A DNA stretch of 11,183 bases from Candidatus Rokuibacteriota bacterium (GTDB lineage: Bacteria > JAUVQV01), in NCBI GenBank assembly GCA_030609125.1, contig JAUWCW010000034.1:1-11183 (forward strand), read 5' to 3'. Numbering within the stretch: the first letter of the stretch is position 1; every line of letters starts with the position of its first letter. Made by a program: the position numbers and the translations under genes. Of this stretch, positions 1 to 6,532 are shown in pieces. The notes beneath the pieces are model-generated. The model was not told the DNA's origin and ran no database searches. It saw nothing but the letters and a program-made list of their open reading frames with translations.

Positions 1-724
1 GGTACTCGTGGATGGCCCGGCCGGGCTTGTCGAGCACGACCTGTTCGCCGCGATTGAGCAGGAGCGTGCGGTCGCACATGCTCTGGATCGTCTCCATGCT
101 GTGGGAGACGATGAGCAGCGTCTTGCCCGCCTTGATGAACCGCCGTATCCGGTGCAGGCACTTTTCCTGGAACTTCTCGTCTCCCACGGAGAGCACCTCG
201 TCCACGATGAGAACGTCGGGGTCGACCTCCATGGCCACCGCGAAGCCGAGGCGGACGAACATCCCCGAAGAGTAGTGCTTGACGGGCATGTCGATGAACT
301 CCTCCAGCTCGGCGAATCCGACTATGTCATCGAACTTGCGCACGATGTCCTTTTTCTTCAGGCCGAGGATCGAGCCGTTGAGAAAGACGTTTTCCCGGCC
401 CGTGAGGTCGGGGTGAAAACCCGCCCCCAGCTCGAGGAGGGAGGAGACGCGGCCGCGGGAGGTGGTCTCTCCCTCCGTGGGCGTTATGGTGCCGGTTATG
501 AGGCCCAGGAGCGTGCTCTTGCCGGCGCCGTTGCTGCCGATGATGCCGAGGGTCTCGCCCTCGCGCACCTGAAAGGAGATGTTCCGCACGGCCCAGAAGT
601 CCTCCCGGGGCGGACTCTTCCCGAGAAGCCCCAGCGCGGCCGACTTGAGGGTCGCCTGCCCGTGGTGGCGGAGACGGTACATCTTCCCCAGTCCCCGGAC
701 GTCTATCACCGCGTTCTGGCTCAT
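1..724 (-). CDS. Polysaccharide-export ABC transporter ATPase (Wzt/TagH type), 3' end beyond window
   Basis: Reading from the ATG at 724 on the minus strand gives 241 residues, running off the left edge. The product is the cytoplasmic nucleotide-binding subunit that powers export of an O-antigen or capsule-like glycan across the inner membrane. Visible motifs are Walker A GSNGAGKST (residues 63-71), the LELGAGFHPDLTGREN segment typical of Wzt/TagH/KpsT proteins (97-112), a degenerate signature YSSGM (151-155) in place of LSGGQ, Walker B VLIVDE (171-176) and the switch histidine in VSHS (208). The degenerate signature and the LTGREN segment are characteristic of polysaccharide exporters rather than general ABC-2 systems. 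The start lies three bases after the stop of the permease gene, so the two are surely co-transcribed. Whether a C-terminal carbohydrate-binding Wzt domain follows cannot be seen. Family assignment is firm; the glycan is unknown. Confidence 0.93.
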   Translation of the reverse strand, partial: MSQNAVIDVRGLGKMYRLRHHGQATLKSAALGLLGKSPPREDFWAVRNISFQVREGETLGIIGSNGAGKSTLLGLITGTITPTEGETTSRGRVSSLLELGAGFHPDLTGRENVFLNGSILGLKKKDIVRKFDDIVGFAELEEFIDMPVKHYSSGMFVRLGFAVAMEVDPDVLIVDEVLSVGDEKFQEKCLHRIRRFIKAGKTLLIVSHSMETIQSMCDRTLLLNRGEQVVLDKPGRAIHEY

Positions 725-727
725 GGG

Positions 728-1516
728 CTACAGCTCGTCGGCAAAGCGCGGCTCGAGGCGCAGAAAGGTGAAGAGGCCGGCGAGGAAGATGACGCCCGCT
801 ACGACGAGGCCCGGCCAGACGGGCACTCCCAGGGCGGGCGTGCCCAGAAAGACCTGGCGGTAGAGCTGCACGAGAGTGGCCATGGGGTTTACAAAGTAGA
901 GGGTGATGACGAAGCGCGGGAGCGAAGGGTTCTCCAGGATGCTCGAGAGGGGATAGATGATGGGGGTGGCGAAGAACCAGGCCATGAGAACGATCTGCAG
1001 CAGGTGCTCCACGTCTCTGTAGAAGACGTTCAGCGACGAGAGAAGCAGCGACATGCCCAGGCAGAGGAAGAACTGGATGGCGATGAGCCACACGAGATGC
1101 ACGTATTCGACTCCCGGCCAGAGGCGGTAGACGGCGAGGAAGGCGAAGAGAATGATGAGAGAGAGCAGGAAGTGGACGAGGTTCCCGAGGACCGCCGAGA
1201 GGGGAAGAATGACCCTGGGAAACCAGGTCTTTTTCACGAGCGTCGCGTGCCCCAACACGATTCCCACGGAGTCGCCGCAGGCGAGGGAGAAGAACTGCCA
1301 GACCAGGACCCCCACGATGAGATACGGCAGGTCCATGGGGAAGCGCATGAGGCGGATGAAAACGAGGTAGACGAGAACGAGAAAGAGCGGGTGCAGCAGA
1401 GACCAGAAGAAGCCGAAAAATGAGCCCTTGTAGCGCTGCTTGAGGTTGCGGCTCACGAAGTTGGCGATGAGCTCGTGCCGCTCCAGAAGCTCGCTCAGAA
1501 GGCCTTTTTCACGCAT
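728..1516 (-). CDS. Polysaccharide-export ABC-2 permease (Wzm type)
   Basis: A 262-residue integral membrane protein that forms the channel partner of the adjacent ATPase. The N-terminus has the cytoplasmic segment ending RNLKQRYKGSFFGFFWSLL, which is typical of ABC-2 polysaccharide permeases (LKxRYxxSxLGxxWxxLxP pattern). About six hydrophobic segments follow. The central KKTWFPRVILPLSAVL and the later YFVNPMATLVQLYRQVFL are also conserved in Wzm/TagG/RfbA proteins. The length matches the family (about 260). I chose the ATG at 1516 because the sequence ahead of it in the open frame (up to 1642) is not permease-like and would run through the gap to the next gene. No strong Shine-Dalgarno sequence precedes this ATG. 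The gene ends three bases before the ATPase starts. It probably exports a lipid-linked glycan for the outer surface. Confidence 0.92.
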   Translation of the reverse strand: MREKGLLSELLERHELIANFVSRNLKQRYKGSFFGFFWSLLHPLFLVLVYLVFIRLMRFPMDLPYLIVGVLVWQFFSLACGDSVGIVLGHATLVKKTWFPRVILPLSAVLGNLVHFLLSLIILFAFLAVYRLWPGVEYVHLVWLIAIQFFLCLGMSLLLSSLNVFYRDVEHLLQIVLMAWFFATPIIYPLSSILENPSLPRFVITLYFVNPMATLVQLYRQVFLGTPALGVPVWPGLVVAGVIFLAGLFTFLRLEPRFADEL

Positions 1517-1593
1517 GAGTCGTCCGTGTCCAAACAGATTGTGGGGGGCTTCACCGCGGGAGAATACCCCACCGGGAGGGGAAAAGCAAATGA

Positions 1594-1616
1594 CGGCAAG
1601 GCCTTTCGTCCTGCCG
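1594..1616 (-). terminator. Possible weak terminator after the CorC-type gene
   Basis: On the minus strand, just downstream of the TAG at 1623, the bases CGGCAGG and CCTTGCCG can pair with one bulged T around an 8-base loop. A moderately T-rich stretch (TCATTTGCTTTT) follows. The bulge and interrupted T-run make this a weak candidate, and transcription could continue into the permease gene. Confidence 0.28.
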
Positions 1617-1622
1617 CTCCCC

Positions 1623-2675
1623 CTACTTGTCTTTCCTGGCAAGACCGAGCTGCCGGGCCCTTTTCTCCCACCGCGTCCTGGCCAGGACCTGCATGTCTTC
1701 CGCCGTGTCCGCCTCGTCGACGATCTCCAGGCCGAGGAGGGTCTCTACGACGTCTTCCATGGTGACGATGCCGGCGGTTCCCCCGTATTCGTCGATGACG
1801 AGGGCGATGTGCTCCCGGCTGTCGAGAAGGCGGTCGAAGAAGGACGAGAGGGCCAGGGAAGAGGGAACGGAGAGGATCTTCCTCTTCAGAGAGAGGAGGG
1901 TGTTCCCCTTGTTGCCCGCCGCATGCTCGTAGAGAAGGTCGTTCAGGATCACGTAGCCTATGATGGAGTCCACCGTCTTGAGGTAGACGGGGATCCGGGA
2001 GAAGGCGATCTCGGTGTGCTGCTTGAGGACCTGCTCCACGGTCAGGGAGGCGTCGAGGGTGAAAAGAACCGGACGCGGAGTCATGATGTCCTCGACGGTC
2101 AGTGTCGGGAAGCGGAAGAGGTTGCGCAGAATGGACGATTCCCGGTCGTGGAAAAGGCCCGCCTTCTCGCCCAGTTCGGCCATGGCGGTGAACTCGTCGC
2201 GGCTCAGCGCGTCGGCCGGCGCCTCTTTCCAGAAGAGCAGTATGATCCCGCGGGAGAGCACAACGAAGGGGTACATGATCCAGATGAGGACAACCAGGCC
2301 GTAGGCGACGGTCGGGGCGAGCCCCCTCCAGTACCGGGCACCCAGGGTCTTCGGTATGATCTCGGAGAAGATGAGGATGAGAAGGGTGAGGATGCCGGAG
2401 GCGATACCCACGGCGGTGCTGCCGAAGGTGGAGGCCGCCTGGGCGCCGACGCCGGCGGCGCCGACGGTGTTGGCGATGGTGTTGAGACTGAGAATCGCCG
2501 CCAGGGGGCGGTTCACGTCCTTTTTGAAGCGGCCGAGTATTCTTCCGCTGCGATGCCCGCTGTTCGACCGGGCGAGAACGTAGGAAGGCGAGACGCTCAG
2601 CAGGACCGCCTCCATGATGGAACAGAAAAAAGAGAAGAGAAGGGCAGCAAGGGCGAAAAGGACGAGAAGCGTCAT
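1623..2675 (-). CDS. CNNM/CorC-family membrane protein with CBS pair (hemolysin-like, probable metal transport)
   Basis: A 350-residue protein with an N-terminal CNNM (DUF21) transmembrane domain (residues about 1-150) followed by two CBS domains (about 196-255 and 262-318). The CNNM part shows NTIANTVGAAGVGAQ (65-79) and SEIIPKTLGARYW (104-116), the conserved polar helix motifs of this family. The CBS part shows EDIMTPRP (195-202) and IDEYGGTAGIVTMEDVVE (294-311). The family is linked to Mg2+/Co2+ efflux or sodium-coupled Mg2+ handling; the metal here is inferred from the family only. The chain stops about 32 residues after the second CBS domain, so the C-terminal CorC/HlyC domain of longer relatives is absent. 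I chose the ATG at 2675 because it opens directly into the first membrane helix. A TTG seven codons upstream is the only nearby alternative, and neither start has a Shine-Dalgarno sequence. The gene is divergent from the glycosyltransferase gene. Confidence 0.9.
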   Translation of the reverse strand: MTLLVLFALAALLFSFFCSIMEAVLLSVSPSYVLARSNSGHRSGRILGRFKKDVNRPLAAILSLNTIANTVGAAGVGAQAASTFGSTAVGIASGILTLLILIFSEIIPKTLGARYWRGLAPTVAYGLVVLIWIMYPFVVLSRGIILLFWKEAPADALSRDEFTAMAELGEKAGLFHDRESSILRNLFRFPTLTVEDIMTPRPVLFTLDASLTVEQVLKQHTEIAFSRIPVYLKTVDSIIGYVILNDLLYEHAAGNKGNTLLSLKRKILSVPSSLALSSFFDRLLDSREHIALVIDEYGGTAGIVTMEDVVETLLGLEIVDEADTAEDMQVLARTRWEKRARQLGLARKDK

Positions 2676-2682
2676 GTCGGCT

Positions 2683-2690
2683 GTATTGTA
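2683..2690 (-). promoter_or_regulatory. Candidate -10 box for the CorC-type gene, possibly leaderless
   Basis: On the minus strand TACAAT (five of six matches to TATAAT) ends nine bases before the ATG at 2675. There is no good -35 hexamer at the usual distance and no Shine-Dalgarno sequence in the pyrimidine-rich stretch upstream. If this box is used, the transcript would begin within two or three bases of the start codon. Confidence 0.3.
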
Positions 2691-2764
2691 CCGCAAAGGG
2701 GGAGGGAAGGAGAAGACAAAAGCGGCGGCGGGGCAGAACCGGCGGGGATGTCGGGCTGAACGGT

Positions 2765-2777
2765 AAATTGTCAATTT
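2765..2777. repeat. 13-bp AT-rich perfect palindrome in the divergent region
   Basis: AAATTG and CAATTT flank a single central T. The palindrome stands out in a GC-rich surrounding, lies about 90 bases upstream of the CorC-type start and just upstream of the plus-strand TTGACA. It has the size and symmetry of a dimeric regulator's operator, but no known consensus was recognised. Confidence 0.4.
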
Positions 2778-2793
2778 CAGGAGGTTTTCCGCC

Positions 2794-2822
2794 TTGACAG
2801 GCCGGCCGGCATGGGGTATTGG
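2794..2822 (+). promoter_or_regulatory. Candidate sigma70 promoter for the glycosyltransferase operon
   Basis: A perfect -35 hexamer TTGACA (2794-2799) is followed after 17 bases by TATTGG (2817-2822), a poor -10 with the first three bases matching. Initiation would fall near 2829, leaving about 33 bases of leader with a GAGG ribosome-binding site before the GTG at 2862. The same TTG could instead be the start codon of a small leader ORF (see findings). Confidence 0.4.
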
Positions 2823-2861
2823 TACCGATGCGCCCGGAGGCGCCTGCCGGAGAGGGGGAAG

Positions 2862-3623
2862 GTGACGATTGCCGCGTGCATCATAGCTCACAACGAGGAG
2901 GCCGACCTCCCCGCGACCCTCTCCGCCCTTGCGTGGGTGGACGAGCTTGTCGTGGTGGACTGCGAAAGCAGCGACCGAACAGCGGAGATTGCGGGGAAGC
3001 ACACCCGTAAGGTCTTCAAAAGGCCGAACCTCTCCAATCTCAACGTCAACAAGAACTACTCCTTCCGCCAGGCGACGTCGGACTGGGTCCTCTGCCTCGA
3101 TGCCGACGAGATCGTTTCCGAGGCCCTGGCGCGGGAAATCCGGGCCCGGGCCGTACCCGGTTCTTCCGAGGACGGTTTCTTCCTCAAGCGGAAAAACAGC
3201 TGGTTCGGAAGGACGCTCATGCACGGCGGCCACTTTCCGGACCGCCAGCTCCGTCTCTTCCAGCGCGAAAGAGGCAAGTTTCCGGAGCGGAACGTTCACG
3301 AGCGCCTCCAGGTTCAGGGGAAGGTGGGCACACTGGAGGAGCCGCTCGATCACTATCCCTACCGCTCGGTGAGTGAGTACGTGAGGAAAATGCAGTTCTA
3401 CACCTCCTTCGAGGCCGAGCGGCGCGTGGCCCGGGGGGAGAGGTTCAGCGCGGGCGGCTTTCTCCTCGAACTGGCGGGGGCGAAGGTCAGGCTCTTGCGG
3501 CGGTATCTTTTCAAGGGCGGTTTTCTGGACGGCTGGCAGGGGTTCGCCGCAGCCTACCTCGATTTTCTCGGACGCATGGTGGTGCAGTTCAAGATGCGCG
3601 ACCTGGAGGGCGAGAAGCGGTGA
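2862..3623 (+). CDS. Family 2 glycosyltransferase, WaaE/KdtX-like (LPS core or surface glycan)
   Basis: A 253-residue GT-A fold glycosyltransferase that probably adds a hexose to LPS core or another cell-surface glycan at the inner face of the membrane. The N-terminus reads TIAACIIAHNEEADLPATL (residues 2-20), the nucleotide-binding strand of GT2 enzymes. DELVVVDCESSDRTAEIA (27-44) and the metal-binding DAD (80-82, in CLDADEIV) follow. The FPDRQLRLFQRERGKF and NVHERL segments are typical of the WaaE-like subgroup. I prefer the GTG at 2862 because it starts right at the conserved strand and has GAGG six bases upstream. The in-frame ATG at 2811 would add 17 unrelated residues with no ribosome-binding site close by. 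The stop overlaps the next gene as GTGA. Acceptor and donor sugars are not determined. Confidence 0.87.
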   Translation: MTIAACIIAHNEEADLPATLSALAWVDELVVVDCESSDRTAEIAGKHTRKVFKRPNLSNLNVNKNYSFRQATSDWVLCLDADEIVSEALAREIRARAVPGSSEDGFFLKRKNSWFGRTLMHGGHFPDRQLRLFQRERGKFPERNVHERLQVQGKVGTLEEPLDHYPYRSVSEYVRKMQFYTSFEAERRVARGERFSAGGFLLELAGAKVRLLRRYLFKGGFLDGWQGFAAAYLDFLGRMVVQFKMRDLEGEKR

Positions 3624-4555
3624 GACACGACGGGATCTGCCGCGACATAACCGAGCTGATCGGCGATACGCCGATGGTCAGGCTCAATCACGTCGTGCCG
3701 CCGACGCCGGAGAGGACCGCCTGCGCCAAGCTGGAGTATTTCAATCCCGTGGGCTCGATCAAGGATCGGACCGCGTACGGCATGATCACGGGCGCCGTAC
3801 GGGACGGCGACCTGAAACCGGAAACGACCTGCGTGGAGCCGACGTCGGGAAACACCGGCGTGGCCCTGAGCGTTTTTCTGAACCTGCTGGGCTACAAGAA
3901 GCCGGTCATCACCGCCGGCGAGCAGATCCCCGACGGCAAGAGGGAGCTTCTTTCCCTGACCACCAGCGACATGGATCTCGCGCCGGACGATGTCTGCCCC
4001 AGGTTTCCCGGCGAAGGCGCCATCGCCGCCGCCTTCGGCTACAAGAAACTGAAGGACCACTTCGTCCCCTACCAGTACGGCAACCCCCACAACCCGCAGA
4101 TCCACTATGCCACCACCGGCCCTGAGATCTGGGAGCAGACGGGGGGGAAGATAACCCACTTCGTCTCCGGCATCGGAACGGGGGGGACCATAACCGGCGT
4201 CGGAAGGTTTCTCAAGGAGAAGAATCCCGGGGTGAAGATCATCTCCGTGGAGCCGAGTGAGCAGAGCCACGAGTTCTACGGCCTGAGGAATACGGAGTAC
4301 ACCATGAAGCCCGAGATCCTTGATGAGTCGCTGATCGACGAGAAGCTGCTCATCGACTCCGACGACGCCTATCGGACCCTGGTGGAGCTGATCACGCGGG
4401 AGGGGATCGTTGCGGGGCCGTCGTCGGGCATGACCGTGTGCGGCATGAAGCTTCTGGCGGAGCGGGGGGAAGAAGGCCTCTGGGTCGCCATCGTGGCGGA
4501 CGAGTTCTTCCGGTACACCGGCGAGATCCTCGCGAAACTGAAAAAGTTCCTCTGA
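3620..4555 (+). CDS. PLP-dependent cysteine synthase family protein (resembles O-phosphoserine type CysM)
   Basis: A 311-residue fold-type II PLP enzyme of the cysteine synthase family, expected to replace the side-chain leaving group of an activated serine with a sulfur nucleophile. The PLP lysine is K48 in NPVGSIKDR. PTSGNTG (74-80) is the substrate-carboxylate loop and GIGTGGT (184-190) the phosphate cup. The usual O-acetylserine signatures are altered. The stretch after VITAGEQIP (97-104) replaces the common MPxxMSxER(R/K) loop, and GLRNTEYTMKPEILD (221-235) replaces the GxGPHKIQGIG region. An LRN motif and a VVAD-like tail occur in mycobacterial CysM, which uses O-phosphoserine and a thiocarboxylated carrier protein, so that substrate is a reasonable inference but not proven. 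The GTG start overlaps the glycosyltransferase stop by four bases, and its TGA overlaps the next ATG by one base. Confidence 0.83.
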   Translation: MRHDGICRDITELIGDTPMVRLNHVVPPTPERTACAKLEYFNPVGSIKDRTAYGMITGAVRDGDLKPETTCVEPTSGNTGVALSVFLNLLGYKKPVITAGEQIPDGKRELLSLTTSDMDLAPDDVCPRFPGEGAIAAAFGYKKLKDHFVPYQYGNPHNPQIHYATTGPEIWEQTGGKITHFVSGIGTGGTITGVGRFLKEKNPGVKIISVEPSEQSHEFYGLRNTEYTMKPEILDESLIDEKLLIDSDDAYRTLVELITREGIVAGPSSGMTVCGMKLLAERGEEGLWVAIVADEFFRYTGEILAKLKKFL

Positions 4556-5697
4556 TGTCGGAACCTTCCCCCGAGTATCGCTTTCTCGACGATCCGCGCG
4601 GCGTGGAGGAGGTCCTCGATTCCCTCGCCGGCGAGAAGGAGATAGCCTTCGATCTCGAGGCCGACAGCCTCCACAGCTACCGGGAAAAAATCTGCCTCAT
4701 TCAGATCTCCAGCGCCGGCGCGAACATCGTTATCGACCCGTTAACGTGCCGCGGCTCCCTGAGGGGGCTGGAGGCGCTCCTCGGTGATGCCCGCGTGCGC
4801 AAGGTCGTTCACGGAGGGGACTACGACGTGCGCCTGCTGAAGAAGGACCTCGGCTTCGGAGTCCGGAACCTCTTCGACACCATGGTGGCCGCCCAGTTCT
4901 CCGGCAGGACCCGGTTCGGGCTGGCGGCCATCCTGGAGGAGAGCTTCTCGGTCAGCATGGACAAGAAGTATCAGCGGGCCGACTGGTCGGCGCGCCCGCT
5001 TCCGGAGGAGCTGCTCGCCTACGCCGCCCTCGACACGGCCTGGCTTCTCCCCCTGAAACAGCACCTGGAGGCGGAGCTCTCGCGCCTCGGCAGGCTCTCC
5101 TGGGCCGAGGAGGAATTTCGGCTTCTCGAGCAGATCGAGCCGCAGCCGGCAAAGAAGATCTCGGCACTGAACGTCAAGGGCGCCCGCCGCCTCGAGCCGT
5201 GGTCGAGAGCGCTCCTGCAGCGGCTCCTGGTGATCAGGGACGAAGCGGCACAGAGGATGGACCGCCCTCCCTTCAAAGTCATCAGCAACCAGGTCCTCCT
5301 CTCCTGGTGCCAGAGCCCGCCGAAGAGCAAAGAAGAGGTGATGCAGACCCGGGGAGCGTCAAAGAGGATACTTGCCCTTCTTGCCCCGGCAGTTCTGGAT
5401 GCCCTCGGCAGACCCGTGGAACCCGGTGAAGGCCCCGCCCCCCCGCCTTCGGAGTACGACCCCCTGACGTCGGACCAGCGCAAACTCCTGCAGTCCCTCA
5501 AGCAGGTCCGGACCGGGATGGAGGAGAAGCTCGGTCTGCCGCCGGGACTTCTCGTGAACTCCACCACCCTGGAGAGACTCTGCCGGATGGAAACAGGGGA
5601 AGCCCTCGCTTTCATAGATACGGGGCTGAAGGACTGGCAGAGGGAGGCGGCCGGCGAGGAGTTGAGGAAAAGCCTGGGGTCAGGCACTGAAACGTGA
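4555..5697 (+). CDS. rnd: Ribonuclease D (DEDDy 3'-5' exonuclease with HRDC region)
   Basis: A 380-residue RNase D, which trims 3' ends of tRNA precursors and other structured RNAs in the cytoplasm. The DEDDy residues can be placed: D33 and E35 in FDLEADS, D91 in VHGGDYDVRLL, and Y156/D160 in YAALD. NLFDTMVAAQFSG (105-117) is also family-typical. An HRDC-like region follows (about 213-285), with a second, weaker helical region near 303-350 (LTSDQRKLLQSLK). The length agrees with the family (about 375-390). The ATG at 4555 shares its A with the TGA of the cysteine synthase gene, so translation is probably coupled. An upstream in-frame start inside the previous gene would add shadow sequence. 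The last eight codons and the TGA lie in the left arm of an inverted repeat, so the C-terminal tail (SLGSGTET) was probably acquired when that element inserted. Confidence 0.9.
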   Translation: MSEPSPEYRFLDDPRGVEEVLDSLAGEKEIAFDLEADSLHSYREKICLIQISSAGANIVIDPLTCRGSLRGLEALLGDARVRKVVHGGDYDVRLLKKDLGFGVRNLFDTMVAAQFSGRTRFGLAAILEESFSVSMDKKYQRADWSARPLPEELLAYAALDTAWLLPLKQHLEAELSRLGRLSWAEEEFRLLEQIEPQPAKKISALNVKGARRLEPWSRALLQRLLVIRDEAAQRMDRPPFKVISNQVLLSWCQSPPKSKEEVMQTRGASKRILALLAPAVLDALGRPVEPGEGPAPPPSEYDPLTSDQRKLLQSLKQVRTGMEEKLGLPPGLLVNSTTLERLCRMETGEALAFIDTGLKDWQREAAGEELRKSLGSGTET

Positions 5698-5739
5698 AAC
5701 GTTGAGCGTATTTTTTCACGTTTCAGTGCCTGACCCCAG
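5674..5739. repeat. Perfect 26-bp inverted repeat (REP/MITE-like element) at the RNase D stop
   Basis: The arms 5674-5699 and 5714-5739 are exact reverse complements over 26 bases, separated by a 14-base loop. The outer end of the right arm reads GTGCCTGACCCCAG. A tandem 7-mer GAAACGT (5689-5695, 5696-5702) runs across the left arm's inner end. The left arm encodes the end of RNase D and supplies its stop codon. Elements ending in GGGGTCAGGCAC are dispersed in many proteobacterial genomes, and the resemblance to REP-like palindromes mobilised by Y1 transposases is an inference. As RNA it would form a very strong hairpin that could protect or terminate the upstream mRNA, though no U-tract follows the stem. 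Confidence 0.85.
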
Positions 5740-5745
5740 TCCGTG
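5726..5745 (+). repeat. Left copy of 20-bp direct repeat flanking the HEPN/MNT pair
   Basis: GTGCCTGACCCCAGTCCGTG matches the right copy at 6533-6552 (GCGCCTGACCCCGGGCCGTG) at 17 of 20 positions. Its first 14 bases are the outer end of the right arm of the inverted repeat; the last six lie outside it. The fact that the match extends beyond the palindrome suggests that a longer unit was repeated. Confidence 0.7.
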
Positions 5746-5761
5746 CTGTGCGTCGAGATGT

Positions 5762-5790
5762 TTGCCGTCGACTGGCCTTTCGGGTAAAAT
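5762..5790 (+). promoter_or_regulatory. Candidate sigma70 promoter for the HEPN/MNT pair
   Basis: TTGCCG (5762-5767, four of six matches) and TAAAAT (5785-5790, five of six) are 17 bases apart. Initiation near 5797 would leave a short leader carrying GGAGGG (5807-5812 region) before the ATG at 5815. The promoter lies inside the bracketed module, so the pair brings its own expression signals. Confidence 0.55.
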
Positions 5791-5814
5791 TGTGTTGTTT
5801 GAAATGGAGGGATC

Positions 5815-6204
5815 ATGCCCAACCGCGCGGGAGACTGGTTTCGGCAGGCCGAGCGAGACGTGGAGCAGGCGGAGGACTCACGTCGCGCCGGGCGGCATGA
5901 GTGGGCCTGCTTTGCCGCTCACCAAGCCGCCGAGAAGGCAGTAAAGGCCCTGCACTTGAGTCTTGGTCAGGAGGCCTGGGGGCACATGGTCGCTCGGCTT
6001 CTAGTGGAGCTTCCCCCCTCCTGCGCGGTCCCCGGTGACCTTGTCGATAAGGCGAAGGTGCTCGACGCCTTCTATGTCCCGACGCGCTACCCGAACGGGC
6101 ATCCCGAGGGCGCTCCCTTCGAGCACTATGGCCCCCTCCAGAGCGAGGACGGCATACGACATGCCAGTGAGATCCTCCGGTTCGCGCGTTCTCAAATGGC
6201 CTGA
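5815..6204 (+). CDS. HEPN-domain protein, probable toxin of a HEPN/MNT pair
   Basis: A 129-residue HEPN-fold protein. The helices WFRQAERDVEQAEDSRRAGRHEWACFAAHQAAEKAVKAL (residues 8-47) are typical of the family, with the WACFAAHQAAEKA core. HEPN partners of MNT nucleotidyltransferases are usually RNases held in check by the partner. The best-studied HepT enzymes carry R-x4-6-H followed by a modifiable tyrosine (RX4HXY). Here R91-YPNG-H96 fits RX4H but has no HXY. It sits in a YVPTRYP segment that many HEPN proteins conserve without the histidine, so nuclease activity is uncertain. GGAGGG a few bases upstream and the clear promoter support the ATG at 5815. The gene overlaps the nucleotidyltransferase gene by 44 bases. 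Confidence 0.85.
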   Translation: MPNRAGDWFRQAERDVEQAEDSRRAGRHEWACFAAHQAAEKAVKALHLSLGQEAWGHMVARLLVELPPSCAVPGDLVDKAKVLDAFYVPTRYPNGHPEGAPFEHYGPLQSEDGIRHASEILRFARSQMA

Positions 6205-6532
6205 TCGCGAGACGGTCGTTCGTGCGATCCGCTCGTGGGCCCCGGCGGAGGCGGAGCGGCATCCCGCGGCGCTGCGGATCGGCTACTTCGGATCCTACGC
6301 CAGGGGAGACTGGGGCGTGGGGAGCGACCTCGACGTCATCGTCCTCGTCAAGGAGGCGGAGCGGCCCTTTCACGAAAGGCCCCTGAAGTGGGAAACCTCC
6401 GTGCTGCCAGTCCCGGTGGAGCTTCTCGTGTACACGGAAGCCGAGTGGGAGGAGATGCTTCGGGATGGCCGCGGTCTGGCGCCCCGCATCGCCGCGGAGA
6501 CGATCTGGATCTGGGAAGTGGCGCCAAAATAG
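6161..6532 (+). CDS. MNT-type nucleotidyltransferase, probable antitoxin
   Basis: A 123-residue minimal nucleotidyltransferase of the DNA polymerase beta superfamily. The active-site signature GS-x10-D-x-D is complete: G44-S45 in YFGSYARG and D56/D58 in SDLDV. The third acidic residue is probably E87 in VPVELLVYT. Relatives (MntA) neutralise their HEPN partner by transferring AMP to it. I chose the ATG at 6161, which has GAGGA 11 bases upstream and starts within the HEPN gene; a GTG at 6167 is possible. Longer versions would read HEPN sequence in the wrong frame. The start-in-gene arrangement suggests translational coupling. The last codons and the TAG fall in GGCGCC-AAAATA-GGCGCC (6520-6537), at the edge of the right flanking repeat. 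Confidence 0.85.
   Translation: MPVRSSGSRVLKWPDRETVVRAIRSWAPAEAERHPAALRIGYFGSYARGDWGVGSDLDVIVLVKEAERPFHERPLKWETSVLPVPVELLVYTEAEWEEMLRDGRGLAPRIAAETIWIWEVAPK

Noticed and set aside
8-1423. Long plus-strand open frame of 471 codons opposite the ABC transporter genes
   Set aside because: It is antisense to two clearly recognisable genes (Wzt and Wzm types). Its product is rich in E, D, R and H without any domain, as expected of a shadow frame in GC-rich DNA.
1440-2759. Plus-strand open frame of 439 codons opposite the CorC-type gene
   Set aside because: Low-complexity charged translation with no motif, lying over the clear CNNM/CBS gene on the minus strand.
5711-5725. TTTTTTCACGTTTCAG as a second CreB box
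   Set aside because: It contains one TTTCAC, but the following TTTCAG is one base wrong and too close (no six-base spacer). It is simply part of the 26-bp inverted repeat.
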